The notes beneath the pieces were generated by a model. The model had not been told where the DNA came from. It made no database searches and saw nothing but the letters and a program-made list of their open reading frames with translations. A DNA stretch of 64,000 nt, from contig CAILTK010000032.1 of NCBI GenBank assembly GCA_903837135.1, positions 1-64,000 of the forward strand, given 5' to 3'. This DNA comes from an uncultured Caulobacterales bacterium. Lineage in GTDB: Bacteria > Pseudomonadota > Alphaproteobacteria > Caulobacterales > Caulobacteraceae. Shown in pieces: positions 32,381-42,158 of the stretch (within the stretch, counting starts at the first letter, position 1; each line of letters opens with the position of its first letter). The position numbers were made by a program, and so were the translations under genes.

Positions 32381-35011
32381 ATGAAGACGCTATTCTTGGG
32401 CGCCAGCACCATTGCGCTTGCATTGGCCGCAGGCTCCGTCGCCGCTCAGACCGTTCAGCCGGACAGCGAGGTGATCGTCACCGGCACCCGCCAGGTCGGC
32501 ATCAAGGCCGTCGACAGCGCGGCGCCGATCCAGCTGGTGGGCGGCCAGCAGCTGGTTCAGACCGGCTCGCCGGACCTGGCGACCGCCCTGTCGTCGTCCG
32601 TCCCTTCGCTCGACATCCAGACCAACGGCGGCGACGCCGCCGCGGTGCACATTCTGGCCGCCCTGCGCGGCCTCAGCCCCAACGACACCCTGATCCTGGT
32701 CAACGGCCAGCGTCGTCACACCACCTCCAACCTCGCCGTCGACGGCGGGAGCATCTTTTCGGGCGCCGCCACGACCGACCTGAACTATGTTCCGGTCGAA
32801 GCCATCGACCACATCGAAGTCCTGACCGACGGCGCCGCGGCCCAGTACGGCTCGGACGCCATCGCCGGCGTGGTCAACATCATCCTGAAGAAGAACGCCG
32901 CCGGCGGCGTCATCACCGGCACGGCCGGTGAGTTCTACAACGGCCAGGGCGCGACCCAGTCGCTGGCCTACAACCAGGGCTTCGACCTCGGCGGCAAGGG
33001 CTTCATCAACCTGACCCTCGAGGAGCGCACCCACGAACACACCGATCTGGGCTGCGGCGACCTGCGGCTCCAGAGCTCGAACTGTAACCTGCTGGCGGTC
33101 GGCGGCAGCACCAATGCGTCGGCGGCCAACCTCTCGGGCGTGGTCCATTCCAACTTCCCGCACCCGAACCAGCTCAACGGCGATCCGCAATACGCCGTCT
33201 ACAACGCCTTCTTCAACGCGGGCTACGACCTGACGCCGGACATCCAGCTCTACGGTTTCGGCAACTACTCCTACAACGCCTCCGAGCACTACGAGAACTA
33301 CCGCCTGCCGTCCAAGGTCGGCGCCTGCGTCGGCGGCGTCGGCTCCTATAACGCCAACACCGGCGTCTGCACCGGCGGGACCGTGAACCTGGCCGCGCCG
33401 AACGGCTTCGCGCCGAGCGAAAAGTTCGACGAAACCGACTATTCGATCACCGCCGGCGCGCGCGGTTCGAAGTTCGGCTGGAACTGGGATCTCTCGACCA
33501 CCTACGGAGAAAACAGCACCAAGGTCTACGTCATCAACACCCTCAACGCGTCGACCTTCACAACCCTGCAGAACTCCAGCTCGACGCCGATCTCCTATCC
33601 GACCCACACCATCTACGACGGCGCGTTCGATGCAACGGAGTGGTCGGGCAAGCTGGACGTCGACAAGTCGTTCAATGTCGGGCTGGCGGGTCCGTTGAAC
33701 GTCGCCGCCGGGATCGAAGGTCGCCGCGACACCTACGGGATCACGCCGGGCGAGCCGGAATCCTACTATGGCGGCGGCGCGCAGTCGTTCGCGGGCTACT
33801 CGCCCGCCAACTACACCGACGCATCGCGCACCAACGTCGCCGGCTACGTCGACTTCGCCGTCAAGCCGATCAAGGACCTGACCGTCGATGTGGCGGGCCG
33901 GTTCGAGCACTACAGCGACTTCGGCGACACCAAGACCGGCAAGCTCACCCTGCGCTACGACCTGTCGCCCGAAATCGCCGTCCGCGGCACCATCAGCAAC
34001 GGCTTCCGGGCGCCCACCCTGGCGGAAGGCTATTATACCGGCCTGAACGTCGGCCCGACCTCGGTCAGCGGGCAGTTGGCCCCCAACTCGTCCGCGGCCG
34101 CCGCGGCCGGTTTCGCCTCGCTGAAGCCCGAGTCCTCGATCAACTACAGCGTCGGCCTGGTGCTGCACCCGATCCCGAAGCTGCAGATCACGGTCGACGC
34201 CTATTACATCCTGCTGCACGACCGGATCCTGCCGGGCAGCGGGTTCCAGGCCCTGGCCGCCTACTGCGTGCCGAACGGAACGGTGATCGCCCACACGAGC
34301 GCCCCGGTGAACAAGACCTGCCCGGCGGGCCAGACGGCCCAGGACGTCCTGGTGGCGCCGACCGTCCTGACCGTCCTGGCCAACCAGGGCGTGACCACCG
34401 CGGGCCTGACCAGCGTCGGCGTCTCCGCCTTCATCAACGCGGTGAACACCACGACCGGCGGCCTCGACGTCACCGCCACCTACTCGTCGGACTTCGAGCA
34501 GTTCGGCCACGTGGACTGGTCGCTCGGGTTCAACTTCAACCACACGCAGGTGAGCGGAAACTCGTCGCTTCCCTCGGCCCTCTACAGCTTCAACTCGGCG
34601 GTCGGCATCAATCAGACCAAGCTGCTGGGCGTCGATTCCGCCAGCGACCTCACGACGGCGGTGCCCCGCGAGAAGCTCATCCTCCAGGCCTATTGGCACA
34701 AGGGACCCTGGAGCGTGAACCTGCGCGAAACCATCTACAACGACATGTCCGAATTCGTGAACTCCCCGCCGGTGCTCGAGAAGATCGGCACCACGGGCAT
34801 CACCGACCTCGACATCGGCTACAAGCTGACCAAGAACATCAAGCTCGACGTCGGCGCCAACAACCTGTTCAACACCATTCCGAAGATCACGCCCAATACC
34901 AGCACCGGCCAGCCTGTCAGCGGCGCGCTGGTCTACAACCTGCCCTACGGCTTCGCGCCCTGGGGCCAGAACGGCGGCTACTACTACGGCCGCGTGACGG
35001 TGAGCTTCTGA
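32381..35011 (+). CDS. TonB-dependent outer membrane receptor
   Basis: 876 residues from MKTLFLGASTIALALAAGSV; signal peptide ends at about residue 22 (VAAQ). The plug domain carries a TonB-box-like EVIVTGTRQ, LNDTL-type motif LRGLSPNDTLILVNGQRRHT, and IEVLTDGAAAQYGSDAIAGV. The beta-barrel ends with GRVTVSF, a proper C-terminal Phe signal. The size and the NGQRRH/AAQYGSDAIAG wording place it in the large receptor group common in Caulobacterales and sphingomonads that import sugars, amino acids or siderophore-like ligands. It is followed by a terminator and a TPR-sulfotransferase, a frequent neighbour. The ligand is not evident. Confidence 0.93.
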   Translation: MKTLFLGASTIALALAAGSVAAQTVQPDSEVIVTGTRQVGIKAVDSAAPIQLVGGQQLVQTGSPDLATALSSSVPSLDIQTNGGDAAAVHILAALRGLSPNDTLILVNGQRRHTTSNLAVDGGSIFSGAATTDLNYVPVEAIDHIEVLTDGAAAQYGSDAIAGVVNIILKKNAAGGVITGTAGEFYNGQGATQSLAYNQGFDLGGKGFINLTLEERTHEHTDLGCGDLRLQSSNCNLLAVGGSTNASAANLSGVVHSNFPHPNQLNGDPQYAVYNAFFNAGYDLTPDIQLYGFGNYSYNASEHYENYRLPSKVGACVGGVGSYNANTGVCTGGTVNLAAPNGFAPSEKFDETDYSITAGARGSKFGWNWDLSTTYGENSTKVYVINTLNASTFTTLQNSSSTPISYPTHTIYDGAFDATEWSGKLDVDKSFNVGLAGPLNVAAGIEGRRDTYGITPGEPESYYGGGAQSFAGYSPANYTDASRTNVAGYVDFAVKPIKDLTVDVAGRFEHYSDFGDTKTGKLTLRYDLSPEIAVRGTISNGFRAPTLAEGYYTGLNVGPTSVSGQLAPNSSAAAAAGFASLKPESSINYSVGLVLHPIPKLQITVDAYYILLHDRILPGSGFQALAAYCVPNGTVIAHTSAPVNKTCPAGQTAQDVLVAPTVLTVLANQGVTTAGLTSVGVSAFINAVNTTTGGLDVTATYSSDFEQFGHVDWSLGFNFNHTQVSGNSSLPSALYSFNSAVGINQTKLLGVDSASDLTTAVPREKLILQAYWHKGPWSVNLRETIYNDMSEFVNSPPVLEKIGTTGITDLDIGYKLTKNIKLDVGANNLFNTIPKITPNTSTGQPVSGALVYNLPYGFAPWGQNGGYYYGRVTVSF

Positions 35012-35060
35012 TAGCGCGCCCGCCGGCCTGAGGCGGCCGGACGGCGACCTCTATCTTTTC

Positions 35061-35094
35061 AAGGGCCCTCCGCCATATTGGCGGGGGGCCTTTT
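35061..35094 (+). terminator. Rho-independent terminator after the TonB receptor
   Basis: AAGGGCCCTCCGCC and GGCGGGGGGCCTTTT form a strong stem around ATATT and end in a T-run. It lies 50 bases after the receptor stop. Classic intrinsic terminator form. Confidence 0.8.
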
Positions 35095-35119
35095 CGCTGG
35101 CGCCTACAATGGCTTAGTG

Positions 35120-37186
35120 ATGACCAACGCCCGCTTCAAAGCATTGAATCCGGATATCGACCACGCGGCCGCCATCCTGGCTGCGGAGCCCGCGGCGGCG
35201 GAGCGCGAGGCGAAGGCGTTTCTCGCGCTGAGACCCGGCGACCCGCGCGCCCTGCTGGTGGTGGCGTCGGCCCGGCGCCGACAAGGCGATCCGACCTCCG
35301 CCCTGTCCATCCTGATCCCCTTGGCGGCCGCCCATCCTCGCGCCGCGCACACCCGCTACGAGCTCGGCATGACGCTGGCGGCCCAGGATCAGCCCGACAA
35401 GGCGATGACCGCGCTACGCCAGGCGGTCGCCCTCAAGCCGGACCTCGCCGAAGCCTGGCGAGCGCTGGGCGACCTGCTGTTCGCCCAGGGCGACAACCTG
35501 GCCGCGGACGCCGCCTTCGCCGCCCACGACCGGGCTCTGGTGCGCGACCCCGCCCTCGCCCCGGCCGCCGAAGCCCTCTACGGCGGCCGGCTCGAAGACG
35601 CCGAGCGGCTTCTGCACGCGCTCGTTACGGCGCGCCCGAACGACGCGGGCGCTTACCGCCTCCTGGCCGAGACGATGAGCCGGATGGGACGCCATGAAGC
35701 CGCCGAGACGGTCCTCGATCAGGCCCTGCGCCTGGACCCGGCGCACGAAGGAGCCCAGTTCGCCTACGCCTATGCGCTGTTTCATCAGCAGAAGGGCGCC
35801 GCGGCCGACGCGATCCTGCAGCCGCTGCTGACCAAACATCCCTCGGAGTCGGCCTATCTGACCCTCCATGCGGCCTGCCTCAACCTGCTGGGCGATTTCG
35901 AGGCGGCCATCCGCATCAACGCGGGCCTGGCGGCGCGCTACCCCCGGCAGCCGAAGGTCTGGCTGAACTACGGGCATGCGCTGCGCACCGTCGGCCGGCG
36001 GGACGAGGCGATCTCGGCCTACAAGCGCTGCATCGCGCTCGCGCCGGGCCTCGGCGAAGCCTATTGGAGCCTCGCCGACCTCAAGGTCGCCGCCTTTAGC
36101 CCGTCAGAGGAAGCGGCGATGGCGGCCGCGCTGGATCGCACCGATCTCGCCCCCACGGACCGGCTGCACCTGCACTACGCCGCCGGCAAGGCGTCGGAGG
36201 ATCGCAACGAGATCGCCCGCGCGTTTGACCATTACGCCCAGGGGGCCGCGTTGCGTCGGGCCGCCATGCCCTACCACGCCGAGGAAACCACCGCCCTCAC
36301 CGAGCGGTCGATCGCCCTGTTCACCCGGTCGTTCTTCGACGCCGCGCCCCCGGGCTGCGACGCCTCGGATCCGATCTTCATCGTCGGCCTGCCGCGCTCG
36401 GGCTCGACCCTGGTGGAGCAGATCCTGGCCAGCCATTCGGCGGTCGAGGGGACGATGGAGCTGGCCGACATAGGCCTGATCGCCAAGGGTCTGAAAAGTC
36501 CGTTGACGGACGGTTCGCAACGCGGCGGTCCGCCGCTGCAATATCCCGCCACCCTCGTCGGTCTCGGCGCCGATGCGCGGATCGCGCTCGGAGAGCGATA
36601 CCTCGCCGACACCCGCGTGCACCGGCCGCTCGGGCGCCCCTTCTTCACCGACAAAATGCCCAGCAACTTCCAGCACATCGGCCTGATCCAGCTGATCCTG
36701 CCCAACGCGCGCATCATCGACGTGCGACGCCACCCGCTCGGCGCCGGCTTCTCCGCGTTCAAGCAGCACTTCGCCCAGGGGCAGAACTTCACCTACGACC
36801 TGGACGACCTTGGCCGCTACTACCGAGACTACGTGCGCCTGATGGATCATGTCGATCGCGTCCTGCCGGGCCGCGTCCACCGGGTGATCTACGAGGATCT
36901 GGTGCAGGACACCGAGGCCGAGGTTCGCCGGCTGCTCGCCTACTGCGCCTTGCCGTTCGAGGACGGCTGTCTGCGGTTCCACGCCAACGACCGGGCGGTG
37001 CGGACGGTGAGCTCCGAACAGGTGCGCCGGCCGATCTTCCGCGAGGGGCTCGAGCAATGGCGCAAGTATGAGCCCTATCTCGACCCCTTGAAGGCGGCGC
37101 TGGGCGACGCGCTGCAACACTGGCGCGGCGCCGGCGCGGCGCCGGACGGCGTGGGCGTCGAAGCGCTCTGTCACGCGCCCAAATAG
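35120..37186 (+). CDS. TPR-repeat sulfotransferase
   Basis: 688 residues from MTNARFKALNPDIDH (an upstream in-frame start at 35078 lies inside the terminator and is unlikely). The first 330 residues are tetratricopeptide repeats (for example ALRQAVALKPDLAEAWRALG, VLDQALRLDPAHEGAQFAYA, AYKRCIALAPGLGEAYWSLA). The C-terminal half is a sulfotransferase with the PAPS 5'-phosphate loop GLPRSGSTLVEQILASH near residue 420, a 3'-phosphate region IIDVRRHPLGAGFSAFKQHF and HRVIYEDLVQDTEAEVRRLL. It transfers sulfate from PAPS to an unknown acceptor. Genes of this type often follow TonB receptors; the functional link is not known. Confidence 0.88.
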   Translation: MTNARFKALNPDIDHAAAILAAEPAAAEREAKAFLALRPGDPRALLVVASARRRQGDPTSALSILIPLAAAHPRAAHTRYELGMTLAAQDQPDKAMTALRQAVALKPDLAEAWRALGDLLFAQGDNLAADAAFAAHDRALVRDPALAPAAEALYGGRLEDAERLLHALVTARPNDAGAYRLLAETMSRMGRHEAAETVLDQALRLDPAHEGAQFAYAYALFHQQKGAAADAILQPLLTKHPSESAYLTLHAACLNLLGDFEAAIRINAGLAARYPRQPKVWLNYGHALRTVGRRDEAISAYKRCIALAPGLGEAYWSLADLKVAAFSPSEEAAMAAALDRTDLAPTDRLHLHYAAGKASEDRNEIARAFDHYAQGAALRRAAMPYHAEETTALTERSIALFTRSFFDAAPPGCDASDPIFIVGLPRSGSTLVEQILASHSAVEGTMELADIGLIAKGLKSPLTDGSQRGGPPLQYPATLVGLGADARIALGERYLADTRVHRPLGRPFFTDKMPSNFQHIGLIQLILPNARIIDVRRHPLGAGFSAFKQHFAQGQNFTYDLDDLGRYYRDYVRLMDHVDRVLPGRVHRVIYEDLVQDTEAEVRRLLAYCALPFEDGCLRFHANDRAVRTVSSEQVRRPIFREGLEQWRKYEPYLDPLKAALGDALQHWRGAGAAPDGVGVEALCHAPK

Positions 37187-37240
37187 GCGCTATACCGTTC
37201 GGGCGGCGCCGCGGGGCGATGGCGACATGGGGCGACGGTG

Positions 37241-38554
37241 ATGAGCATTCGGGCAAACCTGGCCATGGGGGCCGCGGCGGTGTGGCTGGCGGCCGGACCT
37301 GTGTCCGCGCAGACGCCGGCCGGCGGCGATCAGGCCGTATACCAGGGCCTGGCGACGGCGGCGGGGGCGCGGTCGGTCGCATTGGCGCCCCGTCCCGACG
37401 GCGGCGTGGTCATCGGCGGAACGCTCGACGGGCGGCAGTTCGCGCTCGCCGTCCCCAAGGCCTGGAACCATCAGGCCGTCCTTTTCGCCCACGGCTATTC
37501 GATGCCGGACAGTTCGACGGCCGTATCCAGCGACCCGGTCGACAAGGATCCGGCGTTGGGTCTGCTGGCCCTCGCCTACTCGCAGGGCTTCGCGGTGGGC
37601 CACAGCGCCTACGACAAGGCCGGCGTCGGCGTCGAGTCCGGCGCCAAGGCCACCCTTCGGCTCGAGGAGCTGGTCGAACGCCTGGGCTCCACGCGCACCT
37701 ATGTGGGCGGCGGCTCCATGGGCGGAAGCATCGTCATGGCGCTGCTCGAGCAGCACCCCAGGACCTTCGCCGGCGGTCTCAGCGCCTGCGGCGTGACCGA
37801 CAGCTGGGAGCGGGAGATCGGCGGACTGATCGACATGCGCGCGGCCTACAACGTCTTCACCCGCGGCACCCCCTACGCCCTGCCCGGCGAACAGGATGTG
37901 GCGCGCTCGGCCCTGCCGACCCTGCCGCCCGCGGGGTCCGCCACCCCGCTCGCGAGTTTCCAGACCGGGCAGGTGATCAAGATCGCCGCGCCGATCATGC
38001 GGCTGTTCGCCGACGCCAGGCGCGATCCGCATGGCCGCGCCGCCGTCATCATCCGCAAGGTCTCCTCGCTGTCGCCGTTCGACCCCGACCCGGCGGCCTT
38101 CGTGTTTCCGCTGGTGACTGCGACGCTCGGGATGGACGACATGCGCGCCACCTTCGGCGGCAACGTCTATGGCAATCGCGCCAAGACCTACGCCAGCCCG
38201 GCGCTGACCGCGGCGGAGGCGGCGGCGCTGAACCGCGATGTCCAGCGGATCGACGCCGACAAGGCCGCGATCGCCTACGCGCACGTCTGGCACCAGAGCG
38301 AAGGCCGGTTCAGCGTCCCGCTCGTGGCTATTCACAACCAGATCGATCCGTTGGTGCCCTACGCCCAGGCCCAGGGCCTCGAGGCGCGGGTCATGGCGCA
38401 CGGCGACCCGCGGCTTTTGACGATGATCACCGTTCCGCCCGAGCGCGCGGCGATCCCCGGCGCCGGCGTGCTCGGCTATGTCCACTGCGGCTTCACCGCC
38501 GAGCAGATGACCAGCGCCTGGTCCACGCTGCGAGCGCAGGTGGAGACGCGGTAG
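37241..38554 (+). CDS. Exported alpha/beta hydrolase
   Basis: 437 residues; ATG at 37241, with GTG at 37238 in frame. A signal peptide ends at PVSAQT (about residue 25). The hydrolase fold is marked by the oxyanion region VLFAHGYSMPD, the nucleophile elbow GGSMGGSIVMA near residue 157, an acid in IHNQIDPLVPYAQA and a likely catalytic His in GYVHCGF near the end. It acts in the periplasm or outside on an ester or related bond; substrate is unknown. It follows the sulfotransferase by 54 bases and could be in the same transcription unit. Confidence 0.75.
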   Translation: MSIRANLAMGAAAVWLAAGPVSAQTPAGGDQAVYQGLATAAGARSVALAPRPDGGVVIGGTLDGRQFALAVPKAWNHQAVLFAHGYSMPDSSTAVSSDPVDKDPALGLLALAYSQGFAVGHSAYDKAGVGVESGAKATLRLEELVERLGSTRTYVGGGSMGGSIVMALLEQHPRTFAGGLSACGVTDSWEREIGGLIDMRAAYNVFTRGTPYALPGEQDVARSALPTLPPAGSATPLASFQTGQVIKIAAPIMRLFADARRDPHGRAAVIIRKVSSLSPFDPDPAAFVFPLVTATLGMDDMRATFGGNVYGNRAKTYASPALTAAEAAALNRDVQRIDADKAAIAYAHVWHQSEGRFSVPLVAIHNQIDPLVPYAQAQGLEARVMAHGDPRLLTMITVPPERAAIPGAGVLGYVHCGFTAEQMTSAWSTLRAQVETR

Positions 38555-38671
38555 GCCGCCGCCGCCCGCCGCGGACGGACGTCCGTTCGCCAGCTCGCCT
38601 GACCCAGGCAATTCTGGAGAGCGGTTCGAGGTGCTACGCTCGTGCGGGCAAGAACACGGGAGGAGACGGAC

Positions 38672-39460
38672 ATGGGCCGGGTAGAGGGTAAGGTCGCGCT
38701 GGTGACGGGAGGCGCCAGCGGGATCGGCGCCGCGTGCGCCGAGGCGCTCGCGCGGGAGGGCGCCGCCGTCGTCCTCACCGACATCCAGGACGACAAGGGC
38801 CGGTGGCTGGCCGAGGACCTGAGCCGGGCGGGCCGGACCGCGGTCTATCTGCACCACGACGTGACCAGCGAGGACGAATGGATCGGCGTGCTCTCCGAGG
38901 TGGAGACGCGGTTCGGCCGGCTGGACATCCTGGTCAACAACGCGGGCATCGGCGTCGGCAGTCCGTCCATCACCACCATGACGCTCGCCGACTGGCGGCG
39001 GCAGCAAGCCATCAACGTCGAAGGGGTGTTCCTCGGGATCAAGCATGGCCTGCAGCTGATGCGGAAGGCCGGTCACGGCGGGTCGATCATCAACATGTCG
39101 TCGGTGGCGGGCCTGAAGGGCGCGCCGACCCTGGCCGGCTACTGCGCCACCAAGGGCGCGGTCCGCCTGCTGACCAAGGCGGTGGCGCTGGAATGCGGCC
39201 TCATGAAGGATGGGGTGCGGGTCAATTCGGTTCACCCCGGCCTGATCGAGACCCCGATCTGGCTCGGCATCGTCGGGCTGAACGAAGCGGGCGTCAACGC
39301 TCCCCCCGATCTCGACGCCATGTCGGAGCTGGCCGTCCCGCTGGGCGTCAAGGGCGTCCCCGAGGACATCGCCAGCGGTGTGCTGTGGCTGGCCAGCGAG
39401 GAGTCCCGCTATGTCACCGGCGCCGAACTGGTGATCGATGGCGGTCTTTCCGTCCGGTGA
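38672..39460 (+). CDS. Short-chain dehydrogenase/reductase (SDR)
   Basis: 262 residues from MGRVEGKVALVTGGASGIG, with GGGAGGAG upstream. Classical SDR: cofactor motif TGGASGIG, NNAG, catalytic Ser in INMSSVAGLKGAP, YCATKGA with the active Tyr and Lys, and HPGLIETPI. Acidic Asp in VVLTDIQ after the second strand favours NAD over NADP. It resembles the 3-alpha/17-beta-hydroxysteroid and cyclohexanol dehydrogenase-like group. Stands after the exported hydrolase on the same strand. Confidence 0.9.
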   Translation: MGRVEGKVALVTGGASGIGAACAEALAREGAAVVLTDIQDDKGRWLAEDLSRAGRTAVYLHHDVTSEDEWIGVLSEVETRFGRLDILVNNAGIGVGSPSITTMTLADWRRQQAINVEGVFLGIKHGLQLMRKAGHGGSIINMSSVAGLKGAPTLAGYCATKGAVRLLTKAVALECGLMKDGVRVNSVHPGLIETPIWLGIVGLNEAGVNAPPDLDAMSELAVPLGVKGVPEDIASGVLWLASEESRYVTGAELVIDGGLSVR

Positions 39461-39564
39461 CGCGACGCCGCTCCGCCGCCGTGAGGCGTTCACACTGCGT
39501 CGCGCCCGGCCGCCGCGCCGGGCGTCCGCCGATGACGGTCTGAGGAGCCGTCTGGACGGCCGCG

Positions 39565-39705
39565 CTAGAACACCGCTTTCAGCAGGGCGATCACCGCGAT
39601 CCAGAACGCCAGCATCGCGACGATGACGGCGATCTTGCTCCAGTTCGGATGGGCCAGATCCCGCTTGAAAAGGTCCGGCTGGCGCTGGTCGTCGAAATAA
39701 GCCAC
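39565..39705 (-). CDS. Small single-pass membrane protein, 46 residues
   Basis: GTG start at 39703-39705 with GGAGG upstream. The peptide is AYFDDQRQPDLFKRDLAHPN (after the initiator) then WSKIAVIVAMLAFWIAVIAL and LKAVF. A charged cytoplasmic head precedes one hydrophobic helix that runs to the C-terminus, a tail-anchored layout. It lies just after the hybrid kinase's stop codon region and on its strand (38 bases apart). No family name is known to me, but the strong ribosome site and clean helix make it convincing as a gene. Confidence 0.7.
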   Translation of the reverse strand: MAYFDDQRQPDLFKRDLAHPNWSKIAVIVAMLAFWIAVIALLKAVF

Positions 39706-39743
39706 CCGATCCTCCGGTCCAAATTGCTGCGCCTGGTGAACTG

Positions 39744-41984
39744 TCAGGCCGCCGCTTCGGTTCCCCGCTGACCGTCCCCGTCCTCCGCCAGCCGGGCGAT
39801 CTCGGACATCAGCTCCATGGGAGAGATCGGCTTGGCGACGACCCCGTTCATGCCCGCGGCCAGGTACTCGGCCTTCTGATGCGCCATCACATTGGCGGTC
39901 AGGGCGATGATCGGCACCTGCGCCGCCGTACCGGGCAGCCCGCGGATCGAGCGCGCCGCTTCGACCCCACCCATGACCGGCATCTGGATGTCCATCAGGA
40001 TCAGGTCATGGGCGCCGCGCCGGGCCGCCTCCAGGCCCTTGAGGCCGTCCTCGGCGTCCTCGACGGCCGCGCCGAGACGCGTCAGCATGGTCCTGGCCAC
40101 CAGCCGATTGCTGGGATTGTCCTCCACCAGCAGGATGGAGACGCCCTCGAGCATGCCCTCGTCGACCGGAGCGGCCGCGACCGGCTCAGCGGCGGCGGCG
40201 TTCAGGGTGAGCCAGAACGTCGACCCCTCGCCTTCGGTGCTGCGGAAGCCGATGTCGCCCCCCATCATCAGGATGAGGGCGCGCGTCATCGGCAGGCCGA
40301 GGCCCGCCCCCCCGAAGCGCCGGGTCGCGCTGCTGTCGGACTGCCTGAAATGCTCGAACAACAGGCTCCGGGCCGCGGGCGGGATGCCGATGCCGGTGTC
40401 TTCGACGTCGAGCCGCACGTGACGGCCCTTGTCCCCGATGGCTTCGACATGGAGGCGCACCGTCACCTGGCCCTCGGCGGTGAACTTCACCGCATTGCTG
40501 ACCAGGTTGAACAGGGCCTGGCGCAAGTGCACCGGGTCCGCCTTGATCCACGGATCCGCCCCGGTGATCTCGCACCGCAGCTCGATGCCTTTCGCGGCGG
40601 CCTCGGCGTACAGCAGGCCGGCCACGGCCCGAACCAACGCCGCCAGGTCCAACGGCTCGGGCGACAGCTCGAGCTGGCCCGCCGCCAGCCTGGAGACGTC
40701 CAGCACGTCGCTCAGGAGCTGCGATAGCGCGTGTCCACACGCCTTGGCGTTGGCCAGCAGGTCGCGGCCCTCGCGGGAAATGGGTTCGCTCTCCAACAGA
40801 TGCAGGGCGCCGAGCACGCCGTTCATCGGTGTGCGGAACTCGTGACTTATATTGGCCAGGAATTCGGATTTGACGCGGTTGGCCGCCTCGGCCTCGGTCT
40901 TGGCGGCGCGCAGCGCCGCGTCGGCGGCCACCCGATCGGTGGTGTCGCGGCTGACGCAGATGGCGCCGGAGGGGACGCCGTCCTCCAGGATCAGCTTGAT
41001 GTTGGACTGCAGGGAGAGCCAGCGCCCGTCCTTGTGCCGGGAGAGATGGGTGACGACCACCGTCTGGTCGGGGTCGGCCATCATCTTGCAGTAAAACGCC
41101 CGCACCCGGTCGAGATCACCGGACATCAGCAATTCGCTCACCAAGGTTCCGACCAGGGCCTCCGGCGGGTAGCCGAGAACGGTCAGCGAGGCTGGCGACA
41201 CGTAGAGATATCGGCCTTCCAGATCGAACTGGGCGATGAGGTCGGGGACGTTCTCGGCCAGCACTTCGAACTTGCTGAGGCTGAGGTTCAGCCGACGATT
41301 GGATTGCTGAATCGACGGCGCCTCCAAGGCGCGGCCGAGGCAGAACACGCCGCCCATGAGGACCGCCATCCAAACCGGCAGGAGATCGATCCAGCCGTGA
41401 CCGTCCGCCAGCATCACCACGCTCAGCGCGCCGATCGCCGGCGCCGCCCCCGCCGCCAGGAAGCCGGCCGGGACGTTATGGAACAGCAGCACCAGGACGG
41501 CCGACAGCGCCAGCAGGACGGCCACGGCGCTCGCATGCCCGGCGACGCCGCCGGCGCGCCAGAACAGGCCGCCGAGCACAAGCCACCAGACGTTCATCAC
41601 CAGATAGTTGGCGGCGAAGCTCAGGCGCGCGCGCGGACTGACCGGGCCGCCCCGCGCGGCGGTGCGCGTGGCGAACCAGGACCAGCCCTCGATCGCCCAG
41701 CCGCCGACCACCCACGCCACCGTGGCCGGCCAGCTCAGGATCATCGCCCCGATCAGACCGCCGCACAGGACCAGGATCAGGCGGATCGGTCCGATCGGAT
41801 GCATGGTGAGCGCCGCCTCGTCGAGACGAAGCGCCAGGCTCGGAGCCTTGTCGCCGCCCCGGGCCAGCGCCGCCAAGGCGCTCGGGTCTCGCAACACAGG
41901 TTGATCGATCGGCGGCAATGCGGCGCTCTCGTTTAAGCTGCCGAACAACACATTGATCCCGTAAATAACGCGGTAACCGAGCAC
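39744..41984 (-). CDS. Membrane hybrid histidine kinase with PAS and receiver
   Basis: 746 residues from GTG 41984; internal GTG (residue 12) or Met 61 are alternative starts. About six membrane helices span residues 65-215, then a PAS domain (240-360, DLIAQFDLEGRYLYVSPASL), HisKA with NISHEFRTPMNG (His near 388), HATPase (DTGIGIPPAARS, FGGAGLGLPM), and a C-terminal receiver (LLVEDNPSNRLVA, phospho-Asp in LILMDIQMPVMGG, Lys in VVAKPIS). Signals are sensed at the membrane or by the PAS domain and passed inside the same protein. No cognate regulator is next to it; a separate Hpt or response regulator elsewhere is expected. Confidence 0.9.
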   Translation of the reverse strand: MLGYRVIYGINVLFGSLNESAALPPIDQPVLRDPSALAALARGGDKAPSLALRLDEAALTMHPIGPIRLILVLCGGLIGAMILSWPATVAWVVGGWAIEGWSWFATRTAARGGPVSPRARLSFAANYLVMNVWWLVLGGLFWRAGGVAGHASAVAVLLALSAVLVLLFHNVPAGFLAAGAAPAIGALSVVMLADGHGWIDLLPVWMAVLMGGVFCLGRALEAPSIQQSNRRLNLSLSKFEVLAENVPDLIAQFDLEGRYLYVSPASLTVLGYPPEALVGTLVSELLMSGDLDRVRAFYCKMMADPDQTVVVTHLSRHKDGRWLSLQSNIKLILEDGVPSGAICVSRDTTDRVAADAALRAAKTEAEAANRVKSEFLANISHEFRTPMNGVLGALHLLESEPISREGRDLLANAKACGHALSQLLSDVLDVSRLAAGQLELSPEPLDLAALVRAVAGLLYAEAAAKGIELRCEITGADPWIKADPVHLRQALFNLVSNAVKFTAEGQVTVRLHVEAIGDKGRHVRLDVEDTGIGIPPAARSLLFEHFRQSDSSATRRFGGAGLGLPMTRALILMMGGDIGFRSTEGEGSTFWLTLNAAAAEPVAAAPVDEGMLEGVSILLVEDNPSNRLVARTMLTRLGAAVEDAEDGLKGLEAARRGAHDLILMDIQMPVMGGVEAARSIRGLPGTAAQVPIIALTANVMAHQKAEYLAAGMNGVVAKPISPMELMSEIARLAEDGDGQRGTEAAA

Positions 41985-42083
41985 GCGTCGGTTCGCCGCA
42001 GTATAAACGCGTACAACAAAGCCCTTTGTTTCTTCTCCTCGCCCGCGGTACTGAGATCTTGGAAGAATTCAGGGCTGATTATG

Positions 42084-42104
42084 AACAACGCCGGAGGCGT
42101 TGTT
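42084..42104 (-). terminator. Stem-loop after the serine hydrolase gene
   Basis: AACAACGCC and GGCGTTGTT form a perfect nine-base stem with a three-base loop, 55 bases after the minus-strand gene that stops at 42159. No T-run on either side, so moderate support as a transcript end. Nothing else is seen in the 41985-42158 gap. Confidence 0.35.
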
Positions 42105-42158
42105 GCATTGGATCGCGATGCGTCGAAAACTTTCGCGGCCGCCGGTCTGCGCCGATTG

